NCBI GenBank assembly: GCA_002400445.1 | Contig: DGQO01000240.1 | Coordinates: 1 to 10,381 of the forward strand | Direction: 5' to 3' | From: Chitinophagaceae bacterium UBA4412 | GTDB taxonomy: Bacteria; Bacteroidota; Bacteroidia; Chitinophagales; Chitinophagaceae | Length of the DNA: 10,381 nt | Shown here: piece by piece, positions 1 to 7,248 of the stretch | Layout: each line of letters begins with the position of its first letter | Numbering within the stretch: position 1 is the first letter of the stretch | Program-made: the position numbers and the translations under genes | The notes under the pieces: model-generated | Told to the model about the DNA's origin: nothing | Databases searched by the model: none | What the model saw: only the letters and a program-made list of their open reading frames with translations

Positions 1-24
1 CTTCAGATAATATTATGTAGCGAG

Positions 25-456
25 TTATTGCTTATCGCCTTCTTTTACTGCAGCCGGAGCTGGCGTTGTTTGCTCTGTAGAAACCTTAGAACCGGCTTCC
101 GTGTTTCGCATATTTCTCCAACTATTACCATCAGCTAAAAAAGCGATGATAAACCAAACGAAGAGGAGCAGTGGAATAACGATGGTCATGATAAAGTTCC
201 GAATCTCGTCTCCCAGGTGCATGAAAACGGAAACAATATAATAAGCCTTTGCAAGGGTGAGCAAGCCAATTAATACCTTGGTACTAATCACCAGCCCATA
301 ACCCCAATGGCCGTGGGTAAGGTACAAAGTGTAGCCCAGCGCCAACTCGATAATAGTGAGAACAGACAGAACCCAGAACACTCTCCATATTCTTTTAGTA
401 CCCCCGGTGTGCGGCGGCTGAAAAGTTATTTCTGAAGTGTTAGTATGTGCAGACAT
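25..456 (-). CDS. coxD: Cytochrome c oxidase subunit IV (small membrane subunit)
   Basis: The product has 143 residues with three membrane helices at about 24-45, 55-79 and 87-108. It matches the prokaryotic COX subunit IV family: the helix 2 segment TKVLIGLLTLAKAYYIVSVF with FMHLGDEIRN (59-87) and the helix 3 segment IPLLLFVWFIIAFLADG (94-110) are typical. It has no cofactor and probably supports assembly or stability of subunits I and III. After the last helix comes a polar Ala/Pro/Thr-rich tail of about 30 residues. The start is ATG at 456, 37 bp after the long subunit III; its leader is A/T-rich without a Shine-Dalgarno sequence. The stop is TAA at 25-27. The 24 bp beyond hold no terminator, so the operon may continue past the left edge, where related genomes often have a SCO1-type copper chaperone. 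Confidence 0.92.
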   Translation of the reverse strand: MSAHTNTSEITFQPPHTGGTKRIWRVFWVLSVLTIIELALGYTLYLTHGHWGYGLVISTKVLIGLLTLAKAYYIVSVFMHLGDEIRNFIMTIVIPLLLFVWFIIAFLADGNSWRNMRNTEAGSKVSTEQTTPAPAAVKEGDKQ

Positions 457-493
457 AAATATTGTTTTTGAAAAAGGAAATTAGTTTTTAAAA

Positions 494-1231
494 TTATACC
501 AGGTAGAAGCAAAGGAAAACGAATACCCACACTAAATCTACAAAGTGCCAGTAAAGCCCTGCTTTTTCAATCATTTCATAATGACCACGCTGGTCAAAAT
601 GACCCATTTTTGTTTTAAGATACATGATAATATTAACGACTACGCCGCTCATTACATGGAAACCATGAAAACCAGTTATACCAAAAAAGTAGCCGCCAAA
701 AGCAACCGGGCCTGGCGTGGCAATCATTTGTCCATTATGCAGTACTTCGGGCCCCCATGGATTTCTAGTAACCGTAGTACCCCAATGTTCGATCTGTCCG
801 TTTACTAAAACAGCATGATCGCCTGTAATCAGATGCGTCCATTCCCAAGCCTGGCAACTTAAAAACGCAATACCACCAAGTATAGTGAGGATCATGTATT
901 TCTCTACACCTTTCCGGTTCATATTGTGGCCTTCGTGTACGGCCAACACCATTGTAACGCTACTGAAGATGAGGATAAACGTCATTAAGCTCACAAAAGC
1001 CAGTGGTAGATTAGCGTGCCCGGCTAAAGGGAAAGCATTAAACACATGGTTTGGATCGGCCCAATTATTTACACTAAAACGAATGGTACCATAACTAATG
1101 AGAAATGCACCAAAGGTGAAAGCATCACTCATGAGGAAGTACCACATCATTACTTTTCCATAACTGGCATTAAAGGGGCTTCTACCACCACTCCACCATT
1201 TAGTATCAGCCGGCATCGTTGTTGTTGACAT
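494..1231 (-). CDS. coxC: Cytochrome c oxidase subunit III, long form
   Basis: The product has 245 residues with five membrane helices, at about 28-50, 76-97, 110-131, 176-203 and 225-244. It belongs to the same family as the preceding gene, but a loop of roughly 44 residues (132-175) separates helices 3 and 4. It retains the canonical Q-x-x-E motif (QAWEW, Gln127 and Glu130), GFHGFHVMSG (187-196) and LYWHFVDLVWVFVF (226-239). On these grounds it is the better match to classical CoxC/CtaE. The N-terminal 22 residues are polar and precede the first helix. The start is ATG at 1231, 43 bp after the short subunit III, and the stop lies 37 bp before coxD. The two genes share the helix 4 and 5 signatures but differ in length and loops, so they look like an old duplication and not a recent one. 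Confidence 0.95.
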   Translation of the reverse strand: MSTTTMPADTKWWSGGRSPFNASYGKVMMWYFLMSDAFTFGAFLISYGTIRFSVNNWADPNHVFNAFPLAGHANLPLAFVSLMTFILIFSSVTMVLAVHEGHNMNRKGVEKYMILTILGGIAFLSCQAWEWTHLITGDHAVLVNGQIEHWGTTVTRNPWGPEVLHNGQMIATPGPVAFGGYFFGITGFHGFHVMSGVVVNIIMYLKTKMGHFDQRGHYEMIEKAGLYWHFVDLVWVFVFLCFYLV

Positions 1232-1274
1232 ACTGGTTAAATCTTATTTCGGTTAAAATAATCTTCTTTTACGT

Positions 1275-1841
1275 TTAACGAATCATGAGAAGGAAGAGCA
1301 AAAGATAAACCCACAACAGGTCTACAAAATGCCAGTAAGTTCCCATTACTTCTAAAGGTACGGGGCTATACATTTTCATTTTACTACTCAGTGCTTTAAT
1401 ATACATCACCACCATGGCAACCAGGCCGCCAATAACGTGCAAAGCATGCAAGCCCACAATCACATATAAAAACGAATAGGCAACGGTTACAGTCAAATTC
1501 AAGCCCTGCAACCACAAATTTCTAAAGCCTAATACCTGCAACACTACAAACAGAACTCCAAGTAGTATACTCGTGGCAAGGTACAATCTGTACTTACCAG
1601 ACCTACGCTCCTTAAAAGCTTTTGTAGCCAGGTAAAGCGTCACACTACTTAATAAAATTACTGCGGTACTATACCAGAATAATACGGGTATTTCGAAAGT
1701 AGTCCAGTTTGCCTGGCTGCGTTTTACTACATAAGCACTTGTGAGCCCGGCAAACATCATAAGGATGCTGCCAATGGCTACCCAGAGGGCAAATTTGTGT
1801 GGGTGAATTTTATTTTTTTGTACTAATGCCACGCTCATCAT
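1275..1841 (-). CDS. coxC: Cytochrome c oxidase subunit III, short form
   Basis: The product has 188 residues with five membrane helices, at about 18-39, 53-73, 88-108, 118-147 and 165-186. It is a member of the heme-copper oxidase subunit III family, shown by GLHALHVIGGL (130-140) and TYWHFVDLLWVYLLL (168-182). Subunit III carries no cofactor and in studied enzymes stabilises subunit I and keeps proton uptake steady. In the third helix the usual Q-x-x-E motif reads QVLG (102-105), so the glutamate conserved in classical subunit III is glycine here. Two adjacent ATG codons open the gene (1841 and 1838) and either could be used. It lies 39 bp after cyoE and 43 bp before a second, longer subunit III gene. 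The pair may both be built into the oxidase, or one may substitute; the sequence does not decide. Confidence 0.93.
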   Translation of the reverse strand: MMSVALVQKNKIHPHKFALWVAIGSILMMFAGLTSAYVVKRSQANWTTFEIPVLFWYSTAVILLSSVTLYLATKAFKERRSGKYRLYLATSILLGVLFVVLQVLGFRNLWLQGLNLTVTVAYSFLYVIVGLHALHVIGGLVAMVVMYIKALSSKMKMYSPVPLEVMGTYWHFVDLLWVYLLLFLLMIR

Positions 1842-1880
1842 CTTAAATTTTCTTAATTGCTAAACCTATTTTTTATTTTC

Positions 1881-2810
1881 TTAACCGTAATTAATTTTAT
1901 CTGCATATAAACTCAGGAATACAATCATCAGGTAAAAATAAGAGCCAAACATTACTTTTCTGGCTGCCGGTAAATCCATCTTGCGCAACAATTGTATACT
2001 TAAATAAACCATACTTAAGTTGCAGGCCAGCACAATCCACATACTCACTACGCCGCTGATGTGAAACTGGTAAGGTAACATACCAACCGGAATCATAAGT
2101 ACACTGTACATAACCGTTTGCACTGCGGTAAACCTGGTGGGTCCCTTCTCGCTAGGCAGAAGTTTAAATCCTGCGTTTGTATAATCCTTGTGCGCCAGCC
2201 AGGCTATTGCCCAAAAATGTGGAAACTGCCACACGAACTGAATAGCGAAAAGAATCCAACCGCCCGTCCAATCTTTAATTCCCGTTTCTCCAAAAGAGGC
2301 TACCCATCCAATTAAACAAGGCAAAGCGCCCGGTATGGCACCCATCAGTACAGCAATTGAATTCACCCTTTTAAGCGGCGTGTACACAAACCCGTACAAC
2401 AAAAGGCTGAACAAGCTGATGAGGCATGCCTCCAGGGAGAACAAATACATCAGTCCGCAACCTACCACGCCTGCGATGATGACGAACACCCAGGCTTCCC
2501 TTGTACTCATTCTTCCGCTGGCTACCGGCCTGGATGCGGTGCGTTTCATTTTCGCATCACTATCCTTTTCCAGTATTTGGTTGATAGCATTTGCAGAACC
2601 TGTGACCAACAAACCCGCAACAAAAAGTAAAAGAACTTTTAAAACATCAAAGCTTATCCCAGGCGCCAGCAGGTAACTTACCACGGTGCTGAACACCACC
2701 ATGAAGCTGAGCGTAAACTTTGTCAGTGCAAAATAATCTCTCGCTTTCGTTGCCATTGCAAACGAGGTTGAGTCGGAAATCTTATTATTCTGCTCCATGA
2801 AATAGTCCAT
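1881..2810 (-). CDS. cyoE: Protoheme IX farnesyltransferase (heme O synthase)
   Basis: The product has 309 residues (also called CtaB or Cox10) and belongs to the UbiA prenyltransferase family. It transfers a farnesyl group to heme B to give heme O, the precursor of heme A needed by CoxA. The first Asp-rich motif is at 77-95, with Asn77, Glu81, Asp83, Asp85 and then MKRTASRP. YTPLKR is at 143-148, and WQFPHFWAIAW (194-204) with DYTNAGFKLLP (209-219) gives the second conserved block. About nine membrane helices are predicted. The start is taken at ATG 2810; an ATG four codons later (2798) is equally possible because neither has a ribosome-binding site. It sits between coxA and the subunit III genes, so the cofactor enzyme would be made with the oxidase. 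The gene for heme A synthase (ctaA) is not in the window. Confidence 0.97.
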   Translation of the reverse strand: MDYFMEQNNKISDSTSFAMATKARDYFALTKFTLSFMVVFSTVVSYLLAPGISFDVLKVLLLFVAGLLVTGSANAINQILEKDSDAKMKRTASRPVASGRMSTREAWVFVIIAGVVGCGLMYLFSLEACLISLFSLLLYGFVYTPLKRVNSIAVLMGAIPGALPCLIGWVASFGETGIKDWTGGWILFAIQFVWQFPHFWAIAWLAHKDYTNAGFKLLPSEKGPTRFTAVQTVMYSVLMIPVGMLPYQFHISGVVSMWIVLACNLSMVYLSIQLLRKMDLPAARKVMFGSYFYLMIVFLSLYADKINYG

Positions 2811-2879
2811 AATCGTTTATCAAAAATCATTGTGCACAAAGACGCCGGTACCAAACGGTTGAACTTTTACATGCTTTTT

Positions 2880-4691
2880 TTAGTGCCTTGTTTCGTCTTC
2901 TCCTACAGGTACATTTTGCGGTATAAAATCTTCTCCGTTCTTCCCTTCTTTAGCATAATCATATGCCCAGCGATGTACTTCCGGAATTTCTCCAGGCCAG
3001 TTTCCATGCCCCGGACGCAAAGGGGTAGTCCACTCCAGTGTATTTGCACCCCATGGATTCAAATCTGTAAGCTTTCTTCCTTTGAAAATGGAATAGAAAA
3101 AATTAAACAAAAACAGGAATTGCGCTGCAAAAACAATAATCACAACGAGGCTGATAAACTGATTTAGTTCGGCATATTGCTTGAACGATTCCCAATTAGA
3201 AAAATCGTAGTAACGTCTTGGCATACCGCTTAATCCCTGGTAGTGCATTGGCCAGAAAATAAGATAAGCGCCTACCATGGTAATCCAAAAATGGAGATAA
3301 GCCAATGTATGGTTCATGTGACGTCCGTACATTTTAGGAAACCAATGGTACACTCCCGCAAACATTCCAAAGAAAGACGCTACACCCATTACAATATGAA
3401 AGTGAGCCACCACGAAATAAGTATCGTGCAGGTGAATATCCAGGGCAGAGTTACCAAGGAAAATACCAGTAAGGCCACCGCTAATAAACAAACTCACGAA
3501 ACCGATAGCAAAAAGCATGGCCGGCGTAAAACGGATATTTCCCTTCCATAGTGTGGTAAGCCAGTTGAAAACTTTAATTGCTGAGGGTACAGCAATCAGT
3601 AAGGTGAGCAATACGAACACCGCTCCAAGGAATGGATTGAGCCCGGTTACAAACATATGATGCGCCCACACTAACAAGGCCAATGTACAAATAGCAAACA
3701 GGGATCCCACCATGGCCATATAACCAAAAATGGGTTTACGGCTGTTGATACTTAAAATCTCTGACACCATCCCCATAGCAGGAAGCATGATAATATATAC
3801 TTCCGGATGCCCAAGGAACCAGAATAAGTGCTGGAACAAAATAGCGCTACCGCCTTCATTTGGCAATATTTTTCCTGCTACTACAATATCACTTAAAAAG
3901 AAACTTGTGCCCAGGTTGCGGTCAAATATCAGGAGGATACAACCAGACAATAGTACAGGGAAAGACAATACCCCAAGTACTGCAGTAAAGAACAAGGCCC
4001 ACATGGTAAGTGGCATACGGGTCATGCTCATTCCTTTTGTGCGCATGGTAAGTATTGTAGTAATATAGTTAAGACCACCCAGCAGCGAAGACACAATAAA
4101 TATGGCCATACTGATGAGCCATAAATCCATTCCAATTTTACTTCCCTGCGAGGCATCGCCCAGTGCGCTAAGCGGTGGGTAAACTGTCCATCCACCAGCA
4201 GCCGGCCCTGTTTGCACAAACAATGAAGAGATCATGATAACAGAAGCAATAAAGAAGAACCAGTAACTGAGCATATTCAGCAGCGGTGAAGCCATATCTC
4301 TTGCACCAATTTGCAGAGGAATAAGAAAATTTGCAAAAGTACCGCTCAAGCCGGCAGTAAGTACAAAAAACACCAGCACTGTTCCGTGCATAGTTACCAG
4401 GGCATAATAGAACTCTGGCTGAATTTTTCCGCCTTTTGCCCAATGGCCGAGAATATCTTCCAGCCAGGGGAAAGTTTGATCAGGATAGCCTAACTGTAAG
4501 CGAAAAATTACGGAAAAGAGGCCGCCAATAACTGCCCAGATCATACCCGTAATCAGAAATTGTTTAGCGATCATTTTATGATCCTGGCTAAACACATATT
4601 TAGTGATGAAAGTTTCATGGTGATGGTGCACATGATGCGCATCGTCTGCCAGGTGCGCTGATGAACCATGAAGTACTGCTTCGCTACTCAT
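2880..4691 (-). CDS. coxA: Cytochrome c oxidase subunit I (catalytic heme-copper subunit)
   Basis: The product has 603 residues and is the oxygen-reducing, proton-pumping subunit. Heme a ligands are His102 (VTMHGT) and His432; the heme a3 ligand is His430 (VAHFHIVMG). CuB ligands are His295, His344 and His345 (WAHHMF), and Tyr299 in GHPEVY is the tyrosine cross-linked to His295. D-channel residues Asp132 (GARDMAS), Asn139 and Glu297 are present, as is the K-channel pair Ser370/Lys373 (PSAIKVF). Glu297 in GHPEVY places it in the A1 type of heme-copper oxidases. The N-terminal 25 residues are His-rich (HHVHHHH at 19-25), ahead of the first helix. The C-terminus (about 541-603) is a soluble tail with NTLEWTTPLRPGHGNWPGEIP (starting at 550), as in other aa3 oxidases. 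It lies 48 bp after coxB and 69 bp before cyoE. All key residues are intact, so it should be functional. Confidence 0.98.
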   Translation of the reverse strand: MSSEAVLHGSSAHLADDAHHVHHHHETFITKYVFSQDHKMIAKQFLITGMIWAVIGGLFSVIFRLQLGYPDQTFPWLEDILGHWAKGGKIQPEFYYALVTMHGTVLVFFVLTAGLSGTFANFLIPLQIGARDMASPLLNMLSYWFFFIASVIMISSLFVQTGPAAGGWTVYPPLSALGDASQGSKIGMDLWLISMAIFIVSSLLGGLNYITTILTMRTKGMSMTRMPLTMWALFFTAVLGVLSFPVLLSGCILLIFDRNLGTSFFLSDIVVAGKILPNEGGSAILFQHLFWFLGHPEVYIIMLPAMGMVSEILSINSRKPIFGYMAMVGSLFAICTLALLVWAHHMFVTGLNPFLGAVFVLLTLLIAVPSAIKVFNWLTTLWKGNIRFTPAMLFAIGFVSLFISGGLTGIFLGNSALDIHLHDTYFVVAHFHIVMGVASFFGMFAGVYHWFPKMYGRHMNHTLAYLHFWITMVGAYLIFWPMHYQGLSGMPRRYYDFSNWESFKQYAELNQFISLVVIIVFAAQFLFLFNFFYSIFKGRKLTDLNPWGANTLEWTTPLRPGHGNWPGEIPEVHRWAYDYAKEGKNGEDFIPQNVPVGEDETRH

Positions 4692-4739
4692 AAATTTATT
4701 TTTTCTAGGCGATGAATTCTGCTATTGATTGATGATGTA

Positions 4740-5780
4740 TTATTTGGTAACCTGTGCGAGGGGTTTACTTGTATCAGGCACAGCTTGTGCCGGATTTTTA
4801 TCCGGGAAAAGCGAATAGTAATCGGGAACCTGCTGCGAGAGCCATGCATTATATTCTTCCTTCGTTTCTACCACAATAACTCCCCTCATGCTAAAGTGAC
4901 CATTGCCACACATCTGATCGCAGCTAATTTCGTAAGTGAAATTTGGATTTTTAGTTCTCTCCCGCATTTGAGCAGTAGTATACTGGGGCGTAAACCATTG
5001 TGTAGTAGGAATTCCCGGTACGGCGTCCATCTTGATGCGAAAGTGTGGCAAACCTACATTATGGATAACGTCCATGGCGTTGATTACCAATTTTACAGGT
5101 ACCCCTACTTCCAGGTGCATTTGCGTAGTTTTAAGATCATCCCAACTTTTGTCATCTTCAAAATCTACACCCAGGGTGTTTCCTGCAGGGCTGTTGTACA
5201 ATTTATAATTCTTTTTACCCAGCACACCGTCTTTACCCGGATAGCGCATATCCCAGGCAAACTGGTGTCCCGTGATTTCTACGATGCGGTGATTTTGAGG
5301 AGGCTCGGCTGTAATTTTAAACCAGAATTTTAAGCCAAATACGACCATTATGGTAAGCGTAATGGCAGGTATTGAAGTCCAGATCAATTCAAGTTTAGTA
5401 TTGTGCGCAAAAAAGAAAGCCTTACGATTTTCTTTTTCCTGGTATTTAAAGGAGAACCAGAATAGAAGTATCTGGGTAACTAAGAATGCAATTCCGGTAA
5501 TTATAATAGTTACCATCATCATCCAATCTACTTCTTCCCCTTCAACCGAACCCGATCCTTGTGGAAACAGTGTTTTAGGATAAAGCAATTCATTGCACCA
5601 CCAGGCACCTATTAAGCCAAGCACTAAAAATGCAATCAGTAAGAATGCATTGATTTTATTATTCTGCTTGCGGGTGCTGTTTTCTCCTTTTAGCACACTT
5701 ACATATTCGCTGGCTTTTGAGATCTGGAAAATGATCACAAAAATCATGATGACAATGGCTATCAGAAATATTTCCTTCAT
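4740..5780 (-). CDS. coxB: Cytochrome c oxidase subunit II (CuA subunit)
   Basis: The product has 346 residues. It takes electrons from cytochrome c at a binuclear CuA centre on the periplasmic side and passes them to heme a in CoxA. CuA ligands visible are His240 (DVIHNVGLPHF), Cys287, Cys291, His295 and Met298 (CDQMCGNGHFSM). The position that is usually Glu between the cysteines is Gln289. HNTKLELIWTSIPA (126-139) is the standard start of the second core helix, and Glu131 corresponds to the glutamate at the K-channel entry. The two core helices lie at about 88-110 and 134-155, and two further hydrophobic segments precede them (about 3-20 and 44-62), so the N-terminus is longer than in classical subunit II. 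There is no CxxCH, so this is not a caa3-type fused subunit. The ATG at 5780 follows the candidate promoter; coxA starts 48 bp after the stop. Confidence 0.97.
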   Translation of the reverse strand: MKEIFLIAIVIMIFVIIFQISKASEYVSVLKGENSTRKQNNKINAFLLIAFLVLGLIGAWWCNELLYPKTLFPQGSGSVEGEEVDWMMMVTIIITGIAFLVTQILLFWFSFKYQEKENRKAFFFAHNTKLELIWTSIPAITLTIMVVFGLKFWFKITAEPPQNHRIVEITGHQFAWDMRYPGKDGVLGKKNYKLYNSPAGNTLGVDFEDDKSWDDLKTTQMHLEVGVPVKLVINAMDVIHNVGLPHFRIKMDAVPGIPTTQWFTPQYTTAQMRERTKNPNFTYEISCDQMCGNGHFSMRGVIVVETKEEYNAWLSQQVPDYYSLFPDKNPAQAVPDTSKPLAQVTK

Positions 5781-5809
5781 TAGATAAATTTTTTAGATAC
5801 CTCTTCCGT

Positions 5810-5825
5810 TGCCTGAGCGCAGGCA
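5810..5825 (-). other. Small GC-rich hairpin in the coxB leader
   Basis: The stretch TGCCTG-CGCT-CAGGCA, read on the minus strand, can form a 6-bp stem with a 4-nt loop, about 30 bases upstream of the coxB start. It is a GC-rich island in an otherwise A/T-rich leader. No run of T follows it on the transcribed strand, so it does not look like an intrinsic terminator. It could mark an mRNA processing or stability element, or be chance. Confidence 0.35.
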
Positions 5826-5850
5826 CCAGAAATGCTTTAACCTGTTTTAA

Positions 5851-5882
5851 TAAATATAATAAATGCTGATCCGGGTTCCAAA
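5851..5882 (-). promoter_or_regulatory. Candidate Bacteroidota-type promoter ahead of coxB
   Basis: Read on the minus strand, TTTG (5882-5879) is followed after 20 bp by TATATTTA (5858-5851). This matches the -33 element exactly and the -7 element at five of its six fixed positions, against the Bacteroidota consensus TTTG-N19-21-TAnnTTTG. Transcription would start near 5845, giving a leader of about 65 nt before the coxB ATG at 5780. The site lies in the widest intergenic gap, at the junction of the ACIII and oxidase halves. Because the region is A/T-rich, a chance match is possible. Confidence 0.45.
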
Positions 5883-5929
5883 AACTAAATTGCAAACGAC
5901 CTGGTGAGTCTCCTATCTATTCATACCTT

Positions 5930-7180
5930 TTAAGTATGGTGAATCATACTTTCTTTAAGGAAAGGATGGTTCTTAGCCAGTAATGAATGCTTGCCCAGGT
6001 ACCGCCCAGTACTCCACATGATCACACCGATGAACAAAGCTGCAATCCCGAATTCAAAAGGCATTAGTTCGGCATGGGCACCGAGTGTACCCGGCATTAC
6101 CATCTGGTAGAAATCTATCCAGTGCCCAAAAATGATGAGAACTGCCATAAAAGTCATCATAGTCCAGTTCCGCTTTGGGGCCTTCTTCATCATTAATAGT
6201 AAAGGAGCTACAAAGTTTACAATAAGGTTGAAAAAGAAAATACCCTTGTAAGGACCAGCCTCCCTGGCCGTTCCTATCCTGTCTACGAAATATCTTGTTT
6301 CTTCTGGTTGATTGCTATACCAAATAAGCATGTATTGAGAAAACCACAGGTACGCCCAAAATATGGAAAACGCAAACATGAACTTACCCAGGTCATGCAA
6401 ATGTTCGTCTGTAACGTACTCCAGCTTTCCCTGGTTCTTAAGGTAAACCACATAAATAGCCATGAGGCTTAGGCCTGAAACGAAAGTGCTTGCAAAAGTG
6501 TACCAACTGTACATGGTACTGTACCAATGTGCGTCGATACTCATCAACCACAACCATGGAATTGTAGATGCTACGGTAAGCCCAAAAGTTACAGTGAACA
6601 AAGATGCCCAAACTGTATTATTCCAAACCCATCTTTTGCCTTTTTCATAGGTCATTGCTTCCTCGTCCGTTTGTAAACTTAGCGTACGCATTTTGCGACC
6701 CAGCAGCCACCAAAGACCAATGCTGATTGCAGAGAATACCAGGAAAAAAGTTGGATTAAGGAAACCACTTTTACCTTTCAAAATTTTATCATGCTGCACA
6801 GCTTCTGTATCCAGCCAATGGTAGATATCTGTACGGTTTCCAAATACAATGGCCAGCAAAATCACAAAAGTGATTACACCAAGGATGGGTACGGCGCTGG
6901 AGATTGCTTCGGTAACCCGCCGGAAACTTACCTGCCAGCCACCCATTGCCATTGTAGTTACACAAAGAAAAAACATTGCTGCATTTACAGTGAGAAGCCA
7001 GTACACACTATTTTGCAACAACACCGCCCAAAAGCGGGTACTATTTACATTTTCTCCATGCCCAGCATGCGCAAAAGGATGATACATGATGAACCCGTAA
7101 AGCAAGGCTATAACGCCTACAGCAATCAGTCCCCATGTCCACTTTTTATAAGATCCCGGTACTTCAAAACGATGTTCCAT
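5930..7180 (-). CDS. actF: ActF, second NrfD-like membrane subunit of Alternative Complex III
   Basis: The product has 416 residues and about ten hydrophobic helices, roughly at 15-33, 56-77, 92-113, 141-161, 189-213, 223-247, 265-286, 313-332, 340-362 and 374-393. It is a diverged relative of ActC, annotated in databases as quinol:cytochrome c oxidoreductase membrane subunit. Family-like segments include SIDAHWYSTMYSWYTFASTF (214-233), FWAYLWFSQYMLIWYSNQPE (274-293) and FGHWIDFYQMVMPG (351-364). Buried His, Asp and Glu residues there (Asp216, His218, Glu293, His353, Asp356) could form a proton path, which is inference. The start is ATG at 7180, with the MEHRFEVPG opening next to the first helix. 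It is the last ACIII gene; the 149 bp that follow are the widest gap in the window and contain a candidate promoter for the oxidase genes. Confidence 0.95.
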   Translation of the reverse strand: MEHRFEVPGSYKKWTWGLIAVGVIALLYGFIMYHPFAHAGHGENVNSTRFWAVLLQNSVYWLLTVNAAMFFLCVTTMAMGGWQVSFRRVTEAISSAVPILGVITFVILLAIVFGNRTDIYHWLDTEAVQHDKILKGKSGFLNPTFFLVFSAISIGLWWLLGRKMRTLSLQTDEEAMTYEKGKRWVWNNTVWASLFTVTFGLTVASTIPWLWLMSIDAHWYSTMYSWYTFASTFVSGLSLMAIYVVYLKNQGKLEYVTDEHLHDLGKFMFAFSIFWAYLWFSQYMLIWYSNQPEETRYFVDRIGTAREAGPYKGIFFFNLIVNFVAPLLLMMKKAPKRNWTMMTFMAVLIIFGHWIDFYQMVMPGTLGAHAELMPFEFGIAALFIGVIMWSTGRYLGKHSLLAKNHPFLKESMIHHT

Positions 7181-7248
7181 CTAGTAAATATTTATTTGTG
7201 GTGGGTGAGCCAGCGCTCTTCCCTGTTCTTCTTCTAAATTCTAACTCA

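Noticed and set aside
2811..2879. Promoter-like TTTG and GATTTTTG elements ahead of cyoE
   Set aside because: The spacing is 23 bp, longer than the usual 19-21, the first base of the -7 element is wrong, and the leader would be only about a dozen bases.
4725..5333. A 202-residue plus-strand open frame antisense to coxB
   Set aside because: It lies wholly opposite a clear coxB gene with intact CuA motifs, its protein has no recognisable motif, and it is best read as a shadow frame.
5810..5825. Intrinsic terminator between actF and coxB
   Set aside because: The hairpin has a 6-bp stem but no T-run after it on the minus strand, and it lies downstream of the candidate promoter instead of right after actF.
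5659..5895. A 78-residue minus-strand open frame spanning the actF-coxB gap
   Set aside because: It overlaps the start of coxB in another frame, has a composition unlike a folded protein, and spans the candidate promoter. It is likely a chance frame.
7207..7218. Hairpin GAGC-CAGC-GCTC between actE and actF
   Set aside because: The stem is only 4 bp, with no T-run, and is within what chance would give.
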